Source: Pedobacter sp. B4-66 (GTDB taxonomy: Bacteria > Bacteroidota > Bacteroidia > Sphingobacteriales > Sphingobacteriaceae). From it: 64,000 nucleotides of DNA. The notes under the pieces are model-generated. The model searched no databases, was not told the origin of the DNA, and was given only the letters and a program-made list of their open reading frames with translations. Numbering within the stretch: the stretch's first letter is position 1; the number at the start of each line of letters is the position of its first letter. A program made the translations under genes and the position numbers. The stretch lies in assembly GCF_018492665.1 (NCBI RefSeq), contig NZ_JAFVME010000004.1, positions 124,001 to 188,000 on the forward strand, in the 5' to 3' direction. Below are positions 1 to 9,687 of the stretch, piece by piece.

Positions 1-571
1 TCTTTTTATCTACGTAATCATCCTTAAGAGATAGGGAGGTTTCAACATTATTGCTTTTCTTATTGGCATGCTTGTTAAGCTGATCCACGGCCTCAACTCT
101 ATTCTGATTCTTTAGTTTGTTGCTTAAATAAACAATACTCTGATCATCCATTTTCAGTGATTGCTGGTCAATAAATACGGCCATCTTTGCCACTTTATTT
201 GTAAACTCATCCAGTTTTTCTGATGGAACTTTTGCTATTATTAATCCTTCAGTCCGATAAGAAGTAAGTTCTAGTAATGAATCCGTCGAATACTTTACCT
301 TTTCAGTTTGCTGGATATTACTTTGCACAGTAAACTCTGCAACGGTTCCTCCTTCTGCTTTGATTGCCGAGCTTAACTTCTCTTTCGTATTCTGAACGTC
401 CTTAACCCTGAAACGCATATCTGCTGTCTTGATAATTTTCTCACTTAAAAGTGAGTCTGTTGTTTCAAGATTGGCTGCAGTTCCATCTGAATTTTCTAAA
501 TTAGATTCTCTTTTTGAATTACACGAGAACATAGCTATTGTGAATACACAATAAATTAAATATTTTTTCAT
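1..571 (-). CDS. DUF4349-type lipoprotein, C-terminal part missing
   Basis: The gene starts with ATG at 569-571 and runs off the left edge of the window, so only about the first 190 residues are visible. The N-terminus is a lipoprotein signal (MKKYLIY..., lipobox IAMFSC), so it should be a lipid-anchored envelope protein. The stretch from about residue 40 (KIIKTADMRFRVKDVQNTK), followed by a segment of the type IIAKVPSEKLDEF, is typical of DUF4349 proteins, which usually have an extracytoplasmic alpha/beta domain, a coiled coil and a C-terminal membrane helix. The rest lies outside the window. The biochemical role of this family is not established. The family call is from recognition of the conserved segments, with fair confidence. 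Confidence 0.7.
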   Translation of the reverse strand, partial: MKKYLIYCVFTIAMFSCNSKRESNLENSDGTAANLETTDSLLSEKIIKTADMRFRVKDVQNTKEKLSSAIKAEGGTVAEFTVQSNIQQTEKVKYSTDSLLELTSYRTEGLIIAKVPSEKLDEFTNKVAKMAVFIDQQSLKMDDQSIVYLSNKLKNQNRVEAVDQLNKHANKKSNNVETSLSLKDDYVDKK

Positions 572-682
572 AATATTAATAGATAGCTTTTTCTCTTAAT
601 ACAAAATATCAAATTAGGTAACCTTAAAATTCCAGCAAATAAGGTCAAGTGCACTTTAATCCATATAAATGTTACAAAAAAA

Positions 683-716
683 AACGTCCTCACTAGCATT
701 TGCTAATGAGGACGTT
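683..716 (-). terminator. Rho-independent terminator after the 71-aa membrane protein gene
   Basis: The arms AACGTCCTCACTAGCA and TGCTAATGAGGACGTT pair over 16 positions with one mismatch and a 2-nt loop. On the minus strand the hairpin is followed by a T-run (the A-run at 676-684 on the plus strand). It lies 25 bp past the stop of the minus-strand gene at 741-956, so it most likely ends that transcript. Confidence 0.75.
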
Positions 717-740
717 CCTAAAAAACTTATGTTTTAAATA

Positions 741-956
741 CTATGCGTCTAGTATTTTAAATACACCTTTACAAGCGATTACAGATCCTACACCCAAGAT
801 TGCCCAAGAGATAATAGAAAGTGTGGTAGAGTCACCAGCAAAGCGTAAAAAAACGCCTAAAATACCAACTAAAACCCCAATGGTTATCAATTTATAAATT
901 GACGTATCATTAGCCCTTTTCATGCTTTCTGTATTGTGCTTTGGTGTCTGTTCCAT
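741..956 (-). CDS. Small two-helix membrane protein, unknown function
   Basis: A 71-residue protein with a hydrophilic N-terminal segment (about residues 1-20) and two hydrophobic stretches (about 22-42 and 48-68), so probably an inner-membrane protein with two helices. I recognise no named domain. It is supported as a real gene by the clean membrane topology, an ATG start, and a well-formed terminator just downstream at 683-716. An overlapping plus-strand frame at 700-897 is judged a shadow. It lies 84 bp beyond the end of atpG on the same strand, so read-through from the ATP synthase operon is possible, but nothing in the sequence ties it to that enzyme. Confidence 0.65.
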   Translation of the reverse strand: MEQTPKHNTESMKRANDTSIYKLITIGVLVGILGVFLRFAGDSTTLSIISWAILGVGSVIACKGVFKILDA

Positions 957-1040
957 TCTACTGTTTTTATTTACTGCGCAAAAATAATATTTTTTAAACT
1001 AATACAGCATATTACGCTGATCTTTTTATATCACTCAATT

Positions 1041-1922
1041 CTATCCGTTTAAAGCAGCTGCACCACTTACAATCTCTGTAAGCTCAGTGGTAATTGCAGC
1101 CTGACGAGCTTGATTGTATGAAAGTTTTAAGGCTTTCAACAAGTCACCGGCATTTTCAGTTGCTTTATCCATTGAAGTCATACGGGCACCATGCTCTGAA
1201 GCATGAGAATCCAATACTGCTTTGTACAATTGAATCTTAATTGACTTAGGTATTAACTGCTCAACTATTTCCTCCTGTGAAGGCTCTAAAATATAGTCTA
1301 CATTAGAAGATTTCTCTTCTGCAGCATCCTGTCCACTAGTTAATGGAATTAGTTGTTCTGTCGTTAAAATTTGAACAGCAGCATTTTTAAATCTGTTGTA
1401 TACCAATTCAACTCTATCATAATCGCCTTTAGCAAAGCCTGCCATGATAGTATCAGTGATTTTGGTTACATTTTCGAAAGTAAGATCAGCATATACTTCG
1501 TTATTGTTTCCAATTACGCTGTAGTTGCGTTTCTCGTAGAAATCCTGAGCTTTCTTACCGATAGCAACTATACTTACATTACCATTTTTAAACTGTTCGC
1601 TATACTTATCGGCAATTAAATTATTAGTAGCTTTAATTACGTTCATATTAAACGCACCAGCTAAACCACGGTTAGAAGAAACCACAATGATCAAAACCTT
1701 ATTAGGTTCACGCTCTTGTATAAAAGGTGACGATGATCCTTCTAAACTTGCAGAAAGATTTCCTAAGATCTCTTTTAGCTTGGTAGCATAAGGACGTAAC
1801 TGTATGATAGCATTAGTTGCACGCTTCAACTTCGCAGCCGAAACCATTTTCATGGCTTTGGTAATCTGCTGAGTAGATTGTACCGATGCTATTCGAATTC
1901 TTACTTCTTTTAAATTAGCCAT
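1041..1922 (-). CDS. atpG: F1Fo ATP synthase gamma subunit
   Basis: The central stalk subunit that rotates inside the alpha3-beta3 hexamer and couples proton flow to ATP synthesis at the inner membrane. The 293-residue length is normal. The N-terminal helix (MANLKEVRIRIASVQSTQQI followed by TKAMKMVSAAKLKRA) and the C-terminal helix (MTSMDKATENAGDLL ... NQARQAAITTELTEIVSGAAAL) are the diagnostic coiled-coil ends of the family, and the Rossmann-like middle contains VSSNRGLAGAFN. It is the last gene of the operon, 27 bp after atpA. The usual next genes, atpD (beta) and atpC (epsilon), do not follow; a short unrelated membrane-protein gene does. Confidence 0.97.
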   Translation of the reverse strand: MANLKEVRIRIASVQSTQQITKAMKMVSAAKLKRATNAIIQLRPYATKLKEILGNLSASLEGSSSPFIQEREPNKVLIIVVSSNRGLAGAFNMNVIKATNNLIADKYSEQFKNGNVSIVAIGKKAQDFYEKRNYSVIGNNNEVYADLTFENVTKITDTIMAGFAKGDYDRVELVYNRFKNAAVQILTTEQLIPLTSGQDAAEEKSSNVDYILEPSQEEIVEQLIPKSIKIQLYKAVLDSHASEHGARMTSMDKATENAGDLLKALKLSYNQARQAAITTELTEIVSGAAALNG

Positions 1923-1949
1923 TCTTCTTTATCTTCAGTTCAGCTTTTA

Positions 1950-3524
1950 TTAGTATTTACTTGAAAGCTCTTTAGCCACAGTTTCTAATACTCCAGTGAT
2001 TGAATCATCTAATTTACCAGCTTTTAAAGCTTTTAAAGTTTCCGGATGACGCAATTCTAATTGCTGTAAATATTCAGCTTCAAACTCTCTTACTTTATTT
2101 ACAGGAACTGAACGCATTAAGTTTTTAGTACCAATGTAAATAATAGCAACTTGTTTCTCAACAGTCATTGGAGAGAACTGACCTTGTTTCAAAATCTCTA
2201 CGTTACGAGAACCTTTATCAAGAACTGATTTAGTAGCTGCATCTAGATCTGAACCGAATTTAGAGAAAGCCTCTAACTCACGGTATTGAGCCTGATCTAA
2301 CTTTAATGTACCTGCAACTTTCTTCATCGACTTGATCTGAGCGTTACCACCCACACGTGATACAGAGATACCTACGTTGATTGCCGGACGAACACCTGCG
2401 TTGAACAAGTTACTTTCTAAGAAGATCTGACCGTCAGTAATTGAAATTACGTTAGTAGGGATATATGCAGAAACGTCACCAGCTTGAGTTTCGATAATAG
2501 GTAATGCAGTTAATGAACCACCACCTTTAACGATACCTTTTAATGATTCTGGTAAATCGTTCATTGCTTGTGCGATCTCGTCATTTGAGTTGATCTTAGC
2601 AGCACGCTCTAATAAACGACTGTGAAGATAGAACACGTCACCTGGATAAGCCTCACGACCCGGTGGACGACGTAACAACAATGACACCTCACGGTAAGCA
2701 ACAGCTTGTTTAGATAAATCATCATAAACAATTAAAGCTGGTCTTCCAGTATCACGGAAAAATTCACCTATCGCCGCACCAGAGAAAGGAGCATAAAACT
2801 GCAATGGAGCAGGTTCAGCAGCAGAAGCAGCAACAACTACTGTATATGGCATTGCACCGTTCTCTTCAAGAGTACGCACAATGTTTGCTACAGTACTTGC
2901 TTTTTGACCACAAGCTACATATATACAGAATACAGGGTTACCTGCTTCATAAAATTCTTTTTGATTGATAATGGTATCAATACATACAGCTGTTTTACCA
3001 ATCTGACGATCACCAATAACAAGCTCACGTTGACCACGGCCAATAGGAATCATCCCATCGATAGCTTTAATACCAGTTTGTAAAGGCTCAGTCACCGGCT
3101 GACGATAAATTACACCAGGTGCTTTACGTTCAATCGGCATTTCATAAGTCTCTCCTAAAATAGGACCTTTACCGTCGATTGGCTCGCCAAGTGTGTTAAC
3201 AACACGACCTAACATACCTTCACCAACTTTAATAGAGGCAATTTTTTTAGTACGTTTAATAGTATCACCTTCTTTGATTTTGTCTGAAGGGCCCAATAGA
3301 ACCACACCAACATTATCTTCTTCAAGGTTCAAAACAATACCTTGCAAGCCGGTTTCAAATTCAACTAATTCGCCCGATTGAACTTTAGTTAAACCATAAA
3401 CACGGGCAATACCATCACCCACCTGCAATACGGTGCCAACTTCTTCAAGTTCTGCTTCTGATTTGAAGCCCGCCAATTGTTGCCTGATAATTGCCGATAC
3501 TTCGTCTGGTCTTACCTCTACCAT
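1950..3524 (-). CDS. atpA: F1Fo ATP synthase alpha subunit
   Basis: Non-catalytic nucleotide-binding subunit of the F1 head. The 524-residue length is normal for the family. The N-terminal beta-barrel covers about residues 25-95. The Walker A loop GDRQIGKT is at about 171-178 (the more common form is GDRQTGKT). Further on are the family signatures [18 protein letters not shown] and [20 protein letters not shown], and near the C-terminal third [14 protein letters not shown]. It sits between atpH (62 bp upstream) and atpG (27 bp downstream) in the same transcription direction. Identification is secure. Confidence 0.98.
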   Translation of the reverse strand: MVEVRPDEVSAIIRQQLAGFKSEAELEEVGTVLQVGDGIARVYGLTKVQSGELVEFETGLQGIVLNLEEDNVGVVLLGPSDKIKEGDTIKRTKKIASIKVGEGMLGRVVNTLGEPIDGKGPILGETYEMPIERKAPGVIYRQPVTEPLQTGIKAIDGMIPIGRGQRELVIGDRQIGKTAVCIDTIINQKEFYEAGNPVFCIYVACGQKASTVANIVRTLEENGAMPYTVVVAASAAEPAPLQFYAPFSGAAIGEFFRDTGRPALIVYDDLSKQAVAYREVSLLLRRPPGREAYPGDVFYLHSRLLERAAKINSNDEIAQAMNDLPESLKGIVKGGGSLTALPIIETQAGDVSAYIPTNVISITDGQIFLESNLFNAGVRPAINVGISVSRVGGNAQIKSMKKVAGTLKLDQAQYRELEAFSKFGSDLDAATKSVLDKGSRNVEILKQGQFSPMTVEKQVAIIYIGTKNLMRSVPVNKVREFEAEYLQQLELRHPETLKALKAGKLDDSITGVLETVAKELSSKY

Positions 3525-3586
3525 AATTTTATATTATTTCTTTTGTAAATTCAGTATATGTTATCTCTTGTTATATCATCTCAGGA

Positions 3587-4135
3587 TTAAACAATCCCCA
3601 GAGTAAATTCTTTTTTAAGTTTACTTAAACCACTTGAAATACTTGCATCAAATTGTTTATCTCCAACTTTTAAAATAAAACCACCAATTAGTTTGTCATT
3701 AACTTTTTCTTTAACAACAACTTCATTAGCTCCTATTTCCTTTTTAACAATAGCTATGATTTCAGCTCTGCTTGCAGGTGTAAGCTCAACTGCAGAAGTT
3801 ACCTCTGCTGTAACAATACCTTTAATTGCATTGTATTGCGCAATAAAAGATTTTGTTGTATCAAATAAAATCGAAGAACGACCTTTGCTTACAAGCAATT
3901 TCATAAAGGCAGTTGTAACCTTATGAACTTTAGCACCAAATATGTTCTCTAAAATCCCTGCTTTTTTATCTAGGGGAACTATTGGGTTTTTAAGGATAGC
4001 TTCTAATTCAGAATTATCATTAATTACCTTTTCTAAAAAGACCATATCATTTTTGATCTCTTCTAAAGCGTTTTGCTCAATAGAAAGATCTATTAGTGAT
4101 TTGGCGTATCTCGATGCTGCTTTATTTTCTGACAT
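3587..4135 (-). CDS. atpH: F1Fo ATP synthase delta subunit
   Basis: The 182-residue peripheral-stalk subunit (OSCP equivalent) that joins the top of F1 to the b-subunit dimer. The N-terminal helical domain begins SENKAASRYAKSLIDLSIEQ, the usual 'YAxxL' start of the family. The C-terminal half carries VTAEVTSAVELT and a closing KVGDKQFDASISSGLSKLKK, matching the conserved 'DxSvxgkLexl' end. It lies between atpF and atpA, separated by 34 and 62 bp, as expected. No unusual features were seen. Confidence 0.95.
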   Translation of the reverse strand: MSENKAASRYAKSLIDLSIEQNALEEIKNDMVFLEKVINDNSELEAILKNPIVPLDKKAGILENIFGAKVHKVTTAFMKLLVSKGRSSILFDTTKSFIAQYNAIKGIVTAEVTSAVELTPASRAEIIAIVKKEIGANEVVVKEKVNDKLIGGFILKVGDKQFDASISSGLSKLKKEFTLGIV

Positions 4136-4169
4136 TTTCTTTGGTATATCTAGCTAAACAAACTATCAA

Positions 4170-4664
4170 TTAGTTTAATTCAACATCTTTTAAAAGATTA
4201 GCAACTAAATCCTGTTGTTTTGCTTTATCTTCAAGCTGACTACGTAATACACGCTCAGCAATTTCTAAAGATAAACTTGAAACTTGACTCTTAAGCTCTG
4301 CTAAAGCAGCTTTCTTTTGATTCTCGATTTCAATTTTAGCCTTTTCAATTAATTTAGCGCCTTCAGTATGAGCTTGTGTTTTTGCTTCATGAACAATGCT
4401 ATCTTTTAATGCTTTTGCTTCTTTTAAGATATGATCACGTTCAGCACGAGCTTCTTTCATCAACTCCTCATTCTGAGTAGTTAAACGAGCCATTTCATTT
4501 TTAGCTAACTCTGCTTTATTAAGTGCTTCATCAATGCTTTGCTCACGCTCGTGAATAGCAGTTAATATCGGCTTCCATGCAAATTTCTTAAGTAAAATCA
4601 ACAAGCAAATAAAGGCTATGCCTGTCCAAAAAACTAATCCAATACTCGGGGTTACTAATTCCAT
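4170..4664 (-). CDS. atpF: F1Fo ATP synthase b subunit
   Basis: Membrane-anchored peripheral-stalk subunit. I place the start at the ATG at 4662-4664 (MELVTPSIGLVFWTG), giving 164 residues. The open frame continues upstream to 4718, but the extra 18 residues are polar or aromatic and not typical of the family, and the chosen start puts the membrane helix (about residues 8-28) near the N-terminus as usual. The rest is one long charged, Ala/Glu/Lys-rich helix (about 35-160) that should dimerise as the stator coiled coil. It lies 87 bp after atpE and 34 bp before atpH. Confidence 0.94.
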   Translation of the reverse strand: MELVTPSIGLVFWTGIAFICLLILLKKFAWKPILTAIHEREQSIDEALNKAELAKNEMARLTTQNEELMKEARAERDHILKEAKALKDSIVHEAKTQAHTEGAKLIEKAKIEIENQKKAALAELKSQVSSLSLEIAERVLRSQLEDKAKQQDLVANLLKDVELN

Positions 4665-4751
4665 CTTATATAATACTTTTAAACTTATTCTTTGATATGA
4701 AGGCAGGTAAAAAGCCAATCGCCTTTACCTGCCAAAATTTTGTTGGTTGAA

Positions 4752-4979
<228 letters not shown>

Positions 4980-5008
4980 TTATATAATTTGTAAAATATA
5001 GTTTCTAA

Positions 5009-6133
5009 TTAATGATGCTCTTCTACTGCCATACCAATAAACAAGGCAGTAAGCAACGTAAAAATAAAGGCCTGTAAAAATGCTACCAGCAATTCCAATA
5101 CATCCATAAACAAAACGAATGCAATAGATACCGGAGCCATGGCCACCGTTTCAAAAATAAAAATCAGTGAAATCAAACTCAACACGATGATGTGTCCTGC
5201 AGTAATGTTTGCAAACAAACGAATCATCAAAGCGAATGGTTTAGACACCACACCAATAACCTCTACAATAACCATCAGTGGCCATAACCAAAATGGCACG
5301 TTAGGTAAAAAGATATGCTTCCAGTAATTCTTATTACCATTGATATTTACAATAATCATTGTAAAGAATGACAATACAAAAGTCAGGGAGATATTACCAG
5401 TTACATTGGCACCACCTGGGAAGATTGGAACTAAGCCCAACACATTGTTAAACCAAATGAAGAAAAACACCGTTAATAAATACGGCATAAACTTCGCATA
5501 ATTATGACCAATGTTTGGTTTAGCAATATCATCTCTCACAAAAATAATGATTGGTTCAATGAAAGACTGCAAACCTCTTGGACCTTTACCCGCACGTTTC
5601 TTATAAGAACCCGCCACAGATAAAAACACAATCAGAATCAAAGCAATTGCAACAAACATGGCTGCAACGTTTTTGGTGATTGAAAAATCTAACAGTTTAG
5701 CACTGGCAGCTTCATCAATCTGACCATCTGCACCAACAATTTTCACTTTATCCTCTACCAGACGATACGTGTTTTTGGCACTGGTATAGTCATGCTCTCC
5801 ATGGTGAAAATTACCTGAAGAAAACACATCAAGACCTGCAGGAGTATATACAATTACAGGAAGCGGCAACGAAGTGTGCCCCCATAAATGCCACATGTGC
5901 GAGTCTGCAATGTGCTCCATAATTACTTTTGTCGGTTCGAACTTTTCAGCTCCATGTTTAGCACCGTGCGATTCTCCTTCGGCATGCGCAGCAACAACCG
6001 CAGTATCCTGGGCAACAACAACACTGTCAACCTGCGAAAAAGCTGGTGACGCAACAGAGAAAAACGCTAAAAAAAGCGCAAAAACAACAATTAACCTATT
6101 AACTTTAAACTTAAAAACGTGGCTACAATCCAT
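5009..6133 (-). CDS. atpB: F1Fo ATP synthase a subunit with N-terminal extension
   Basis: Proton-channel subunit of Fo. At 374 residues it is about 100 longer than the E. coli protein. The extra length is an N-terminal signal-like helix (about residues 12-33, ending SVASPAFSQ) and a His- and Glu-rich, presumably periplasmic segment (AHAEGESHGAKHGAEK), a known feature of Bacteroidota a subunits. The conserved membrane core follows, with the essential arginine in KPFALMIRLFANITAGH (about residues 300-316) and a final helix pair ending MAVEEHH. It precedes atpE by 41 bp. Confidence 0.96.
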   Translation of the reverse strand: MDCSHVFKFKVNRLIVVFALFLAFFSVASPAFSQVDSVVVAQDTAVVAAHAEGESHGAKHGAEKFEPTKVIMEHIADSHMWHLWGHTSLPLPVIVYTPAGLDVFSSGNFHHGEHDYTSAKNTYRLVEDKVKIVGADGQIDEAASAKLLDFSITKNVAAMFVAIALILIVFLSVAGSYKKRAGKGPRGLQSFIEPIIIFVRDDIAKPNIGHNYAKFMPYLLTVFFFIWFNNVLGLVPIFPGGANVTGNISLTFVLSFFTMIIVNINGNKNYWKHIFLPNVPFWLWPLMVIVEVIGVVSKPFALMIRLFANITAGHIIVLSLISLIFIFETVAMAPVSIAFVLFMDVLELLVAFLQAFIFTLLTALFIGMAVEEHH

Positions 6134-6150
6134 TTAGTCGCAGATTTTTA

Positions 6151-6537
6151 CTATTTATTTTGGTGGCGCAAGTTACGTAACAAAGAGTATATTTCAAAGA
6201 AGCTGAACAATAAATATAAAGAAAAAAAATTCAGCACAAAAATTAGCCCCTTTTCCTTAGCATTTAGACTGTAAATCAGCACGAAAGCCAAAGAAAAAAA
6301 CATTTTCACTGCAATAGACCCCATAATCGCCATAATTCCTACTTCTGGATTACGTTTCAGGCCCAAATCAGCACAGAAATAAGCGATATAGGTAATGCCG
6401 GCAAAGAAAGAATATATGAGCCAGAACTTACTAGTCAGAATGCGAGCATCAGGGAAAATTATCGGCAACAAATAGGCTATACCAGCCAAAACTATACAAT
6501 ACAGTAAATAAGAAACAGTAAAACGTGCTAGACTCAA
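6151..6537 (-). CDS. Small ATP-operon membrane protein (AtpI-like position)
   Basis: A 128-residue hydrophobic protein with four predicted membrane helices (about residues 5-25, 38-58, 68-92 and 98-118). It sits between the atpZ-like gene and atpB, 17 bp from atpB, exactly where many bacteria carry atpI, which helps c-ring assembly. I see no sequence motif that proves homology to AtpI, so the functional call rests on size, topology and position only. Alternatively it is a lineage-specific Fo assembly factor. Confidence 0.7.
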   Translation of the reverse strand: MSLARFTVSYLLYCIVLAGIAYLLPIIFPDARILTSKFWLIYSFFAGITYIAYFCADLGLKRNPEVGIMAIMGSIAVKMFFSLAFVLIYSLNAKEKGLIFVLNFFSLYLLFSFFEIYSLLRNLRHQNK

Positions 6538-6590
6538 AATTTATATTTTTTACAAAAGTAGGTATTTACCTTGGCTTAAAATAATCAACT

Positions 6591-6809
6591 TTAGTTTTTA
6601 TTCAACTGTTTTACAACTTGATACATAGCTACGCCAACTCCTATCAAACTAAATATTGCTGTTATAATAAGCGTCTTACTCCCTCTATGTTTATCAATCT
6701 TATAACCGATAAAGGCAAATACACCTATTATAGCAATCATTTGAAAACTAATTGAAGAATATTTAGCAAACGTGTTTAAGCCTTTTTTCTTTTCTTCAGG
6801 ATCTGTCAT
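6591..6809 (-). CDS. AtpZ/AtpI-family small membrane protein
   Basis: A 72-residue protein with a short charged N-terminus (TDPEEKKKGLN) and two membrane helices separated by the hairpin GYKIDKHRGSK. The arrangement FAKYSSISFQM ... GYKIDKH ... GVGVAMYQVVKQLNK matches the small 'ATPase gene 1' (AtpZ) family, which lies at the head of atp operons and has been linked to Mg/Ca transport or c-ring assembly. It is the first gene of this operon, 53 bp before the next one, and is divergent from the SprE-like gene with about 70-100 bp between them that must hold both promoters. Confidence 0.8.
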   Translation of the reverse strand: MTDPEEKKKGLNTFAKYSSISFQMIAIIGVFAFIGYKIDKHRGSKTLIITAIFSLIGVGVAMYQVVKQLNKN

Positions 6810-6864
6810 AAACTGATATAGTTAAATAAAATCGGTTTTGTTAAGAAGTTATAGTTGAATAAAA

Positions 6865-6872
6865 TACTTTTG
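6865..6872 (+). promoter_or_regulatory. Candidate Bacteroidota -7 promoter element for the SprE-like gene
   Basis: The octamer TACTTTTG matches the TAnnTTTG -7 consensus of Bacteroidota housekeeping promoters. A TTTG at 6837-6840 could be the -33 element, but the spacing of 24 bp is longer than the usual 19-21. If the element is real, transcription would begin around 6879-6880, which would make a TTG start at 6881 practically leaderless and favours the downstream TTG at 6914. Confidence 0.35.
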
Positions 6873-6913
6873 TATATATTTTGTTTTTTAAGCATCAACT
6901 AAATTTGTATTTT

Positions 6914-9685
6914 TTGAAAAATTACGCGATCTACAATCTAAAGGTAATATTATTTAGCTTATGCGTCTGCATAGTTTACTCCTGCAGCACTCACAAAGAC
7001 ACTGCCTCAAGCAGAGGCGTGCAAAACTTAACCGCTCGCTACAATTACATATACAACTCTAAGGTTCTTTTAATAACTCATCAACAAGAACTTGCAGAAA
7101 CCTATGTGGACAATTATGACCAGATATTACCCGTATTCTTAGGTCCCGTAACAGACAACAATGAGGTAAATACCTCACTGAATCTGAAGCCAATGGATGA
7201 TATTATTAAAAAAGCCCAAACCATCATCCTCGAAAAAAGTTATAGCAACTATACCGATGACGCTTATATATTACTAGGAAAAGCTAACTTTTTTAATGGC
7301 AATTACTTTAACGCCGCAGAGTATTTTGATTATACTGCCAGAACCTATAAAAAAAACATAAACAGTTATCTGGAGGCACTGAACTGGAAAGCGCGTAGTC
7401 TTATGCAACTTAAAAGAATCAGTGAGGCTAACAAAGTACTAGATACTCTTGAGTCTATCCTTCCAGATATTAAAAAGAAAAGAAATCTAGCTGAGCCCTT
7501 TGCTACGCTGGCACAAATGTGCATCTATCTCGATAATAATGCAGCGGCTATTTCTTATTTAAAAGATGCAATTAAAGCTGGTACAGGAACTGACAATAGA
7601 ATAAGATGGACATATATTCTTGCTCAACTTTATGAAAAACAAAAAAACTCTTCTGACGCATTAATAAACTATAGAAAAGTAGTAAAAAGCAATGCCCCTT
7701 TTGAAATGTATTTCAATGCTAACCTAAATCAAATTAAGTTAAAAACACTTGAGGGTGGTCCACAGAAGGCCAACAAACAGGATCAATTGCTTGGTTTATT
7801 AAAAGACGATAAAAACCTGGATTATAATGATCAGGTATATTTTCAAATCGCTGAAAGCCATGCTGCTGATGAGGAATTCAAAGAAGCACTAAAATATTAT
7901 GAATTATCTATTCAGAAAAGCACCACAAACCAATACCAAAAGGGGCTTTCTTATTTAAGAATTGCTGATTTAAACTTCAGGGTTTTTAAGGATTACCTTA
8001 AAGCAAAATCTTATTACGACAGTACTGTGAATACGCTTCCTAAAACCTATCCGGGATATGATCTTATTCTTAGGAAGAACTTAAACCTTCAGTATTTAAC
8101 CAATCGATATCAGATTATAAGCATCGAAGACTCTTTACAAAGCATTGCAAAATTACCCGAAGCTAGTCGTGCAGAAAAAATAAAGCTGTTAGCTAACCCT
8201 GTAGTAGCCACCGTTCAGCCTTCAAATACCTCTTCAACTGCGGGTTACCAACCCACCTATGGACGCAACAACAATGCTCAGTTACAAAGTTCATTTTATT
8301 TCAGCAATCCAACGGCGATAACTATCGGATTTTCAGATTTTAAAAGAAAGTGGGGAAATAGAAAATTAGAGAACAACTGGCGCCAAAGTATCAGAACATC
8401 TGCGCAGGAAACTTCACAAGAAATTGCCAACAACATAAACACGCCGATTAGTCCTGATGAAGCAGTTCCTGTTGTGAAAGATGCCCAAACCCTTTTAAAA
8501 CAGTACACAGATTCTCTACCTGTTACTCCTGAACTGCTGGCAAAATCTAACCAAAAGATAATTGATGCATATTACGAAATTGCGAGTTTCTACTTACAGG
8601 AGCTGAATAGCCCCAAAGAAGCCGCAGAAGCATATCAGTTGTTGCTAAACCGATTCCCTGCAAACAACCATCTTGCTGCCACTTATTATAGCTTGTTTTT
8701 AATAAACAAAGGTATTGATGAGCCTAAATCAAGTGACTTTAAAAACAAAGTACTTAAAGATTTTCCGTCAACTATTTATGCAAAGATCATTATTGACCCG
8801 TCATTCTCTCTAAAACAGTCTGAGCTTGAAACGGCAATCAATACACAATACAATGAAATCTTTGAACAATATTTAAAAAAAGATTTCAATACTGTTATCG
8901 GTCGGGTAAACGAAACTTCAAAAAGTAGTTCAGGTAGTTTTCTTGCGCCACAGTTTGCCTATTTAAAAGCAATTGCAATTGGAAGAACAAGCAAAGTAGA
9001 TGCTTTATTAACAGCTTTCGGTAGTATTACTGAACAATTTCCAGACGACAAACTGATTACCCCATTAGTTAAAGGGAATCTTATCTATATAAATGAACAT
9101 CTTGCCGATTTTCAGAAAAGAGATACGGCTCTTATAGATTTTGATCCAAATGAGCCGCCTTATTTTGGTCCACGCATACTAACCTCTACAGTTTCAAAAA
9201 TCAATGAGCCAGTTGCGCCTGAAAAACCAGATCAGACTGCAAAAATTCAGGAGATAGCTAAACCTGTACCGTCACAACCAACAACTCCAGATGCTCCTAA
9301 AGCTCCGGCAGTAAAGGTTGATGGTCCTTTCAGTACGGCTGTATCAACAGTTTATTACTACGTAATAGATGTGGCTGATGGCTCGTTAACTCTTAGTTCA
9401 TCTCGTTTTGGTATTGGTCAGTTTAACCGCGGAAACTATGCTGGGAGTAATCTAAAACACCAGTTAAAAGAATTTGACAATGATCAACTCATTTATGTGG
9501 GGAACTTTAGTAATTTTGACGACGCAAAAACCTATGCGACCGGAATCACTCCGCAGCTAAAACAAATTATGAAAGTTCCCGTTAATATTTACACCGGTTT
9601 CATCATTAGCAAAGAGAATTTCGATAAGCTTACCAGTAAAACTTTATTGGATAAGTATATAGAATTTTATAAAAACAACTATTAA
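6914..9685 (+). CDS. sprE: SprE/PorW-like TPR lipoprotein of the type IX secretion system
   Basis: A lipoprotein of roughly 920 residues. No ATG exists near the 5' end. The frame opens after a TAA at 6860-6862, with TTG codons at 6881 and 6914. I choose 6914 because it gives a normal lipoprotein signal (LKNYAIYNLKVILF ... IVYSC). The mature N-terminus contains NLTARYNYIYNSK, which resembles the conserved start of SprE (Flavobacterium gliding) and PorW (Porphyromonas) proteins. Helical TPR-like repeats cover about residues 80-380 and 540-700; a Pro/Ala-rich linker (PVPSQPTTPDAPKAP) precedes a C-terminal SPOR-like domain with YYVIDVADGSLTLSSSRFGI and VGNFSNFDDAKTYA. gldKLMN lies 4 kb away. The T9SS role is inferred from N-terminal similarity and context; a generic TPR lipoprotein is the alternative. 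Confidence 0.75.
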   Translation: MKNYAIYNLKVILFSLCVCIVYSCSTHKDTASSRGVQNLTARYNYIYNSKVLLITHQQELAETYVDNYDQILPVFLGPVTDNNEVNTSLNLKPMDDIIKKAQTIILEKSYSNYTDDAYILLGKANFFNGNYFNAAEYFDYTARTYKKNINSYLEALNWKARSLMQLKRISEANKVLDTLESILPDIKKKRNLAEPFATLAQMCIYLDNNAAAISYLKDAIKAGTGTDNRIRWTYILAQLYEKQKNSSDALINYRKVVKSNAPFEMYFNANLNQIKLKTLEGGPQKANKQDQLLGLLKDDKNLDYNDQVYFQIAESHAADEEFKEALKYYELSIQKSTTNQYQKGLSYLRIADLNFRVFKDYLKAKSYYDSTVNTLPKTYPGYDLILRKNLNLQYLTNRYQIISIEDSLQSIAKLPEASRAEKIKLLANPVVATVQPSNTSSTAGYQPTYGRNNNAQLQSSFYFSNPTAITIGFSDFKRKWGNRKLENNWRQSIRTSAQETSQEIANNINTPISPDEAVPVVKDAQTLLKQYTDSLPVTPELLAKSNQKIIDAYYEIASFYLQELNSPKEAAEAYQLLLNRFPANNHLAATYYSLFLINKGIDEPKSSDFKNKVLKDFPSTIYAKIIIDPSFSLKQSELETAINTQYNEIFEQYLKKDFNTVIGRVNETSKSSSGSFLAPQFAYLKAIAIGRTSKVDALLTAFGSITEQFPDDKLITPLVKGNLIYINEHLADFQKRDTALIDFDPNEPPYFGPRILTSTVSKINEPVAPEKPDQTAKIQEIAKPVPSQPTTPDAPKAPAVKVDGPFSTAVSTVYYYVIDVADGSLTLSSSRFGIGQFNRGNYAGSNLKHQLKEFDNDQLIYVGNFSNFDDAKTYATGITPQLKQIMKVPVNIYTGFIISKENFDKLTSKTLLDKYIEFYKNNY

Positions 9686-9687
9686 AA

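Noticed and set aside
700-897. Plus-strand open frame of 65 codons
   Set aside because: It lies antisense to the small membrane protein gene and starts within the terminator hairpin; its translation has no domain or signal features.
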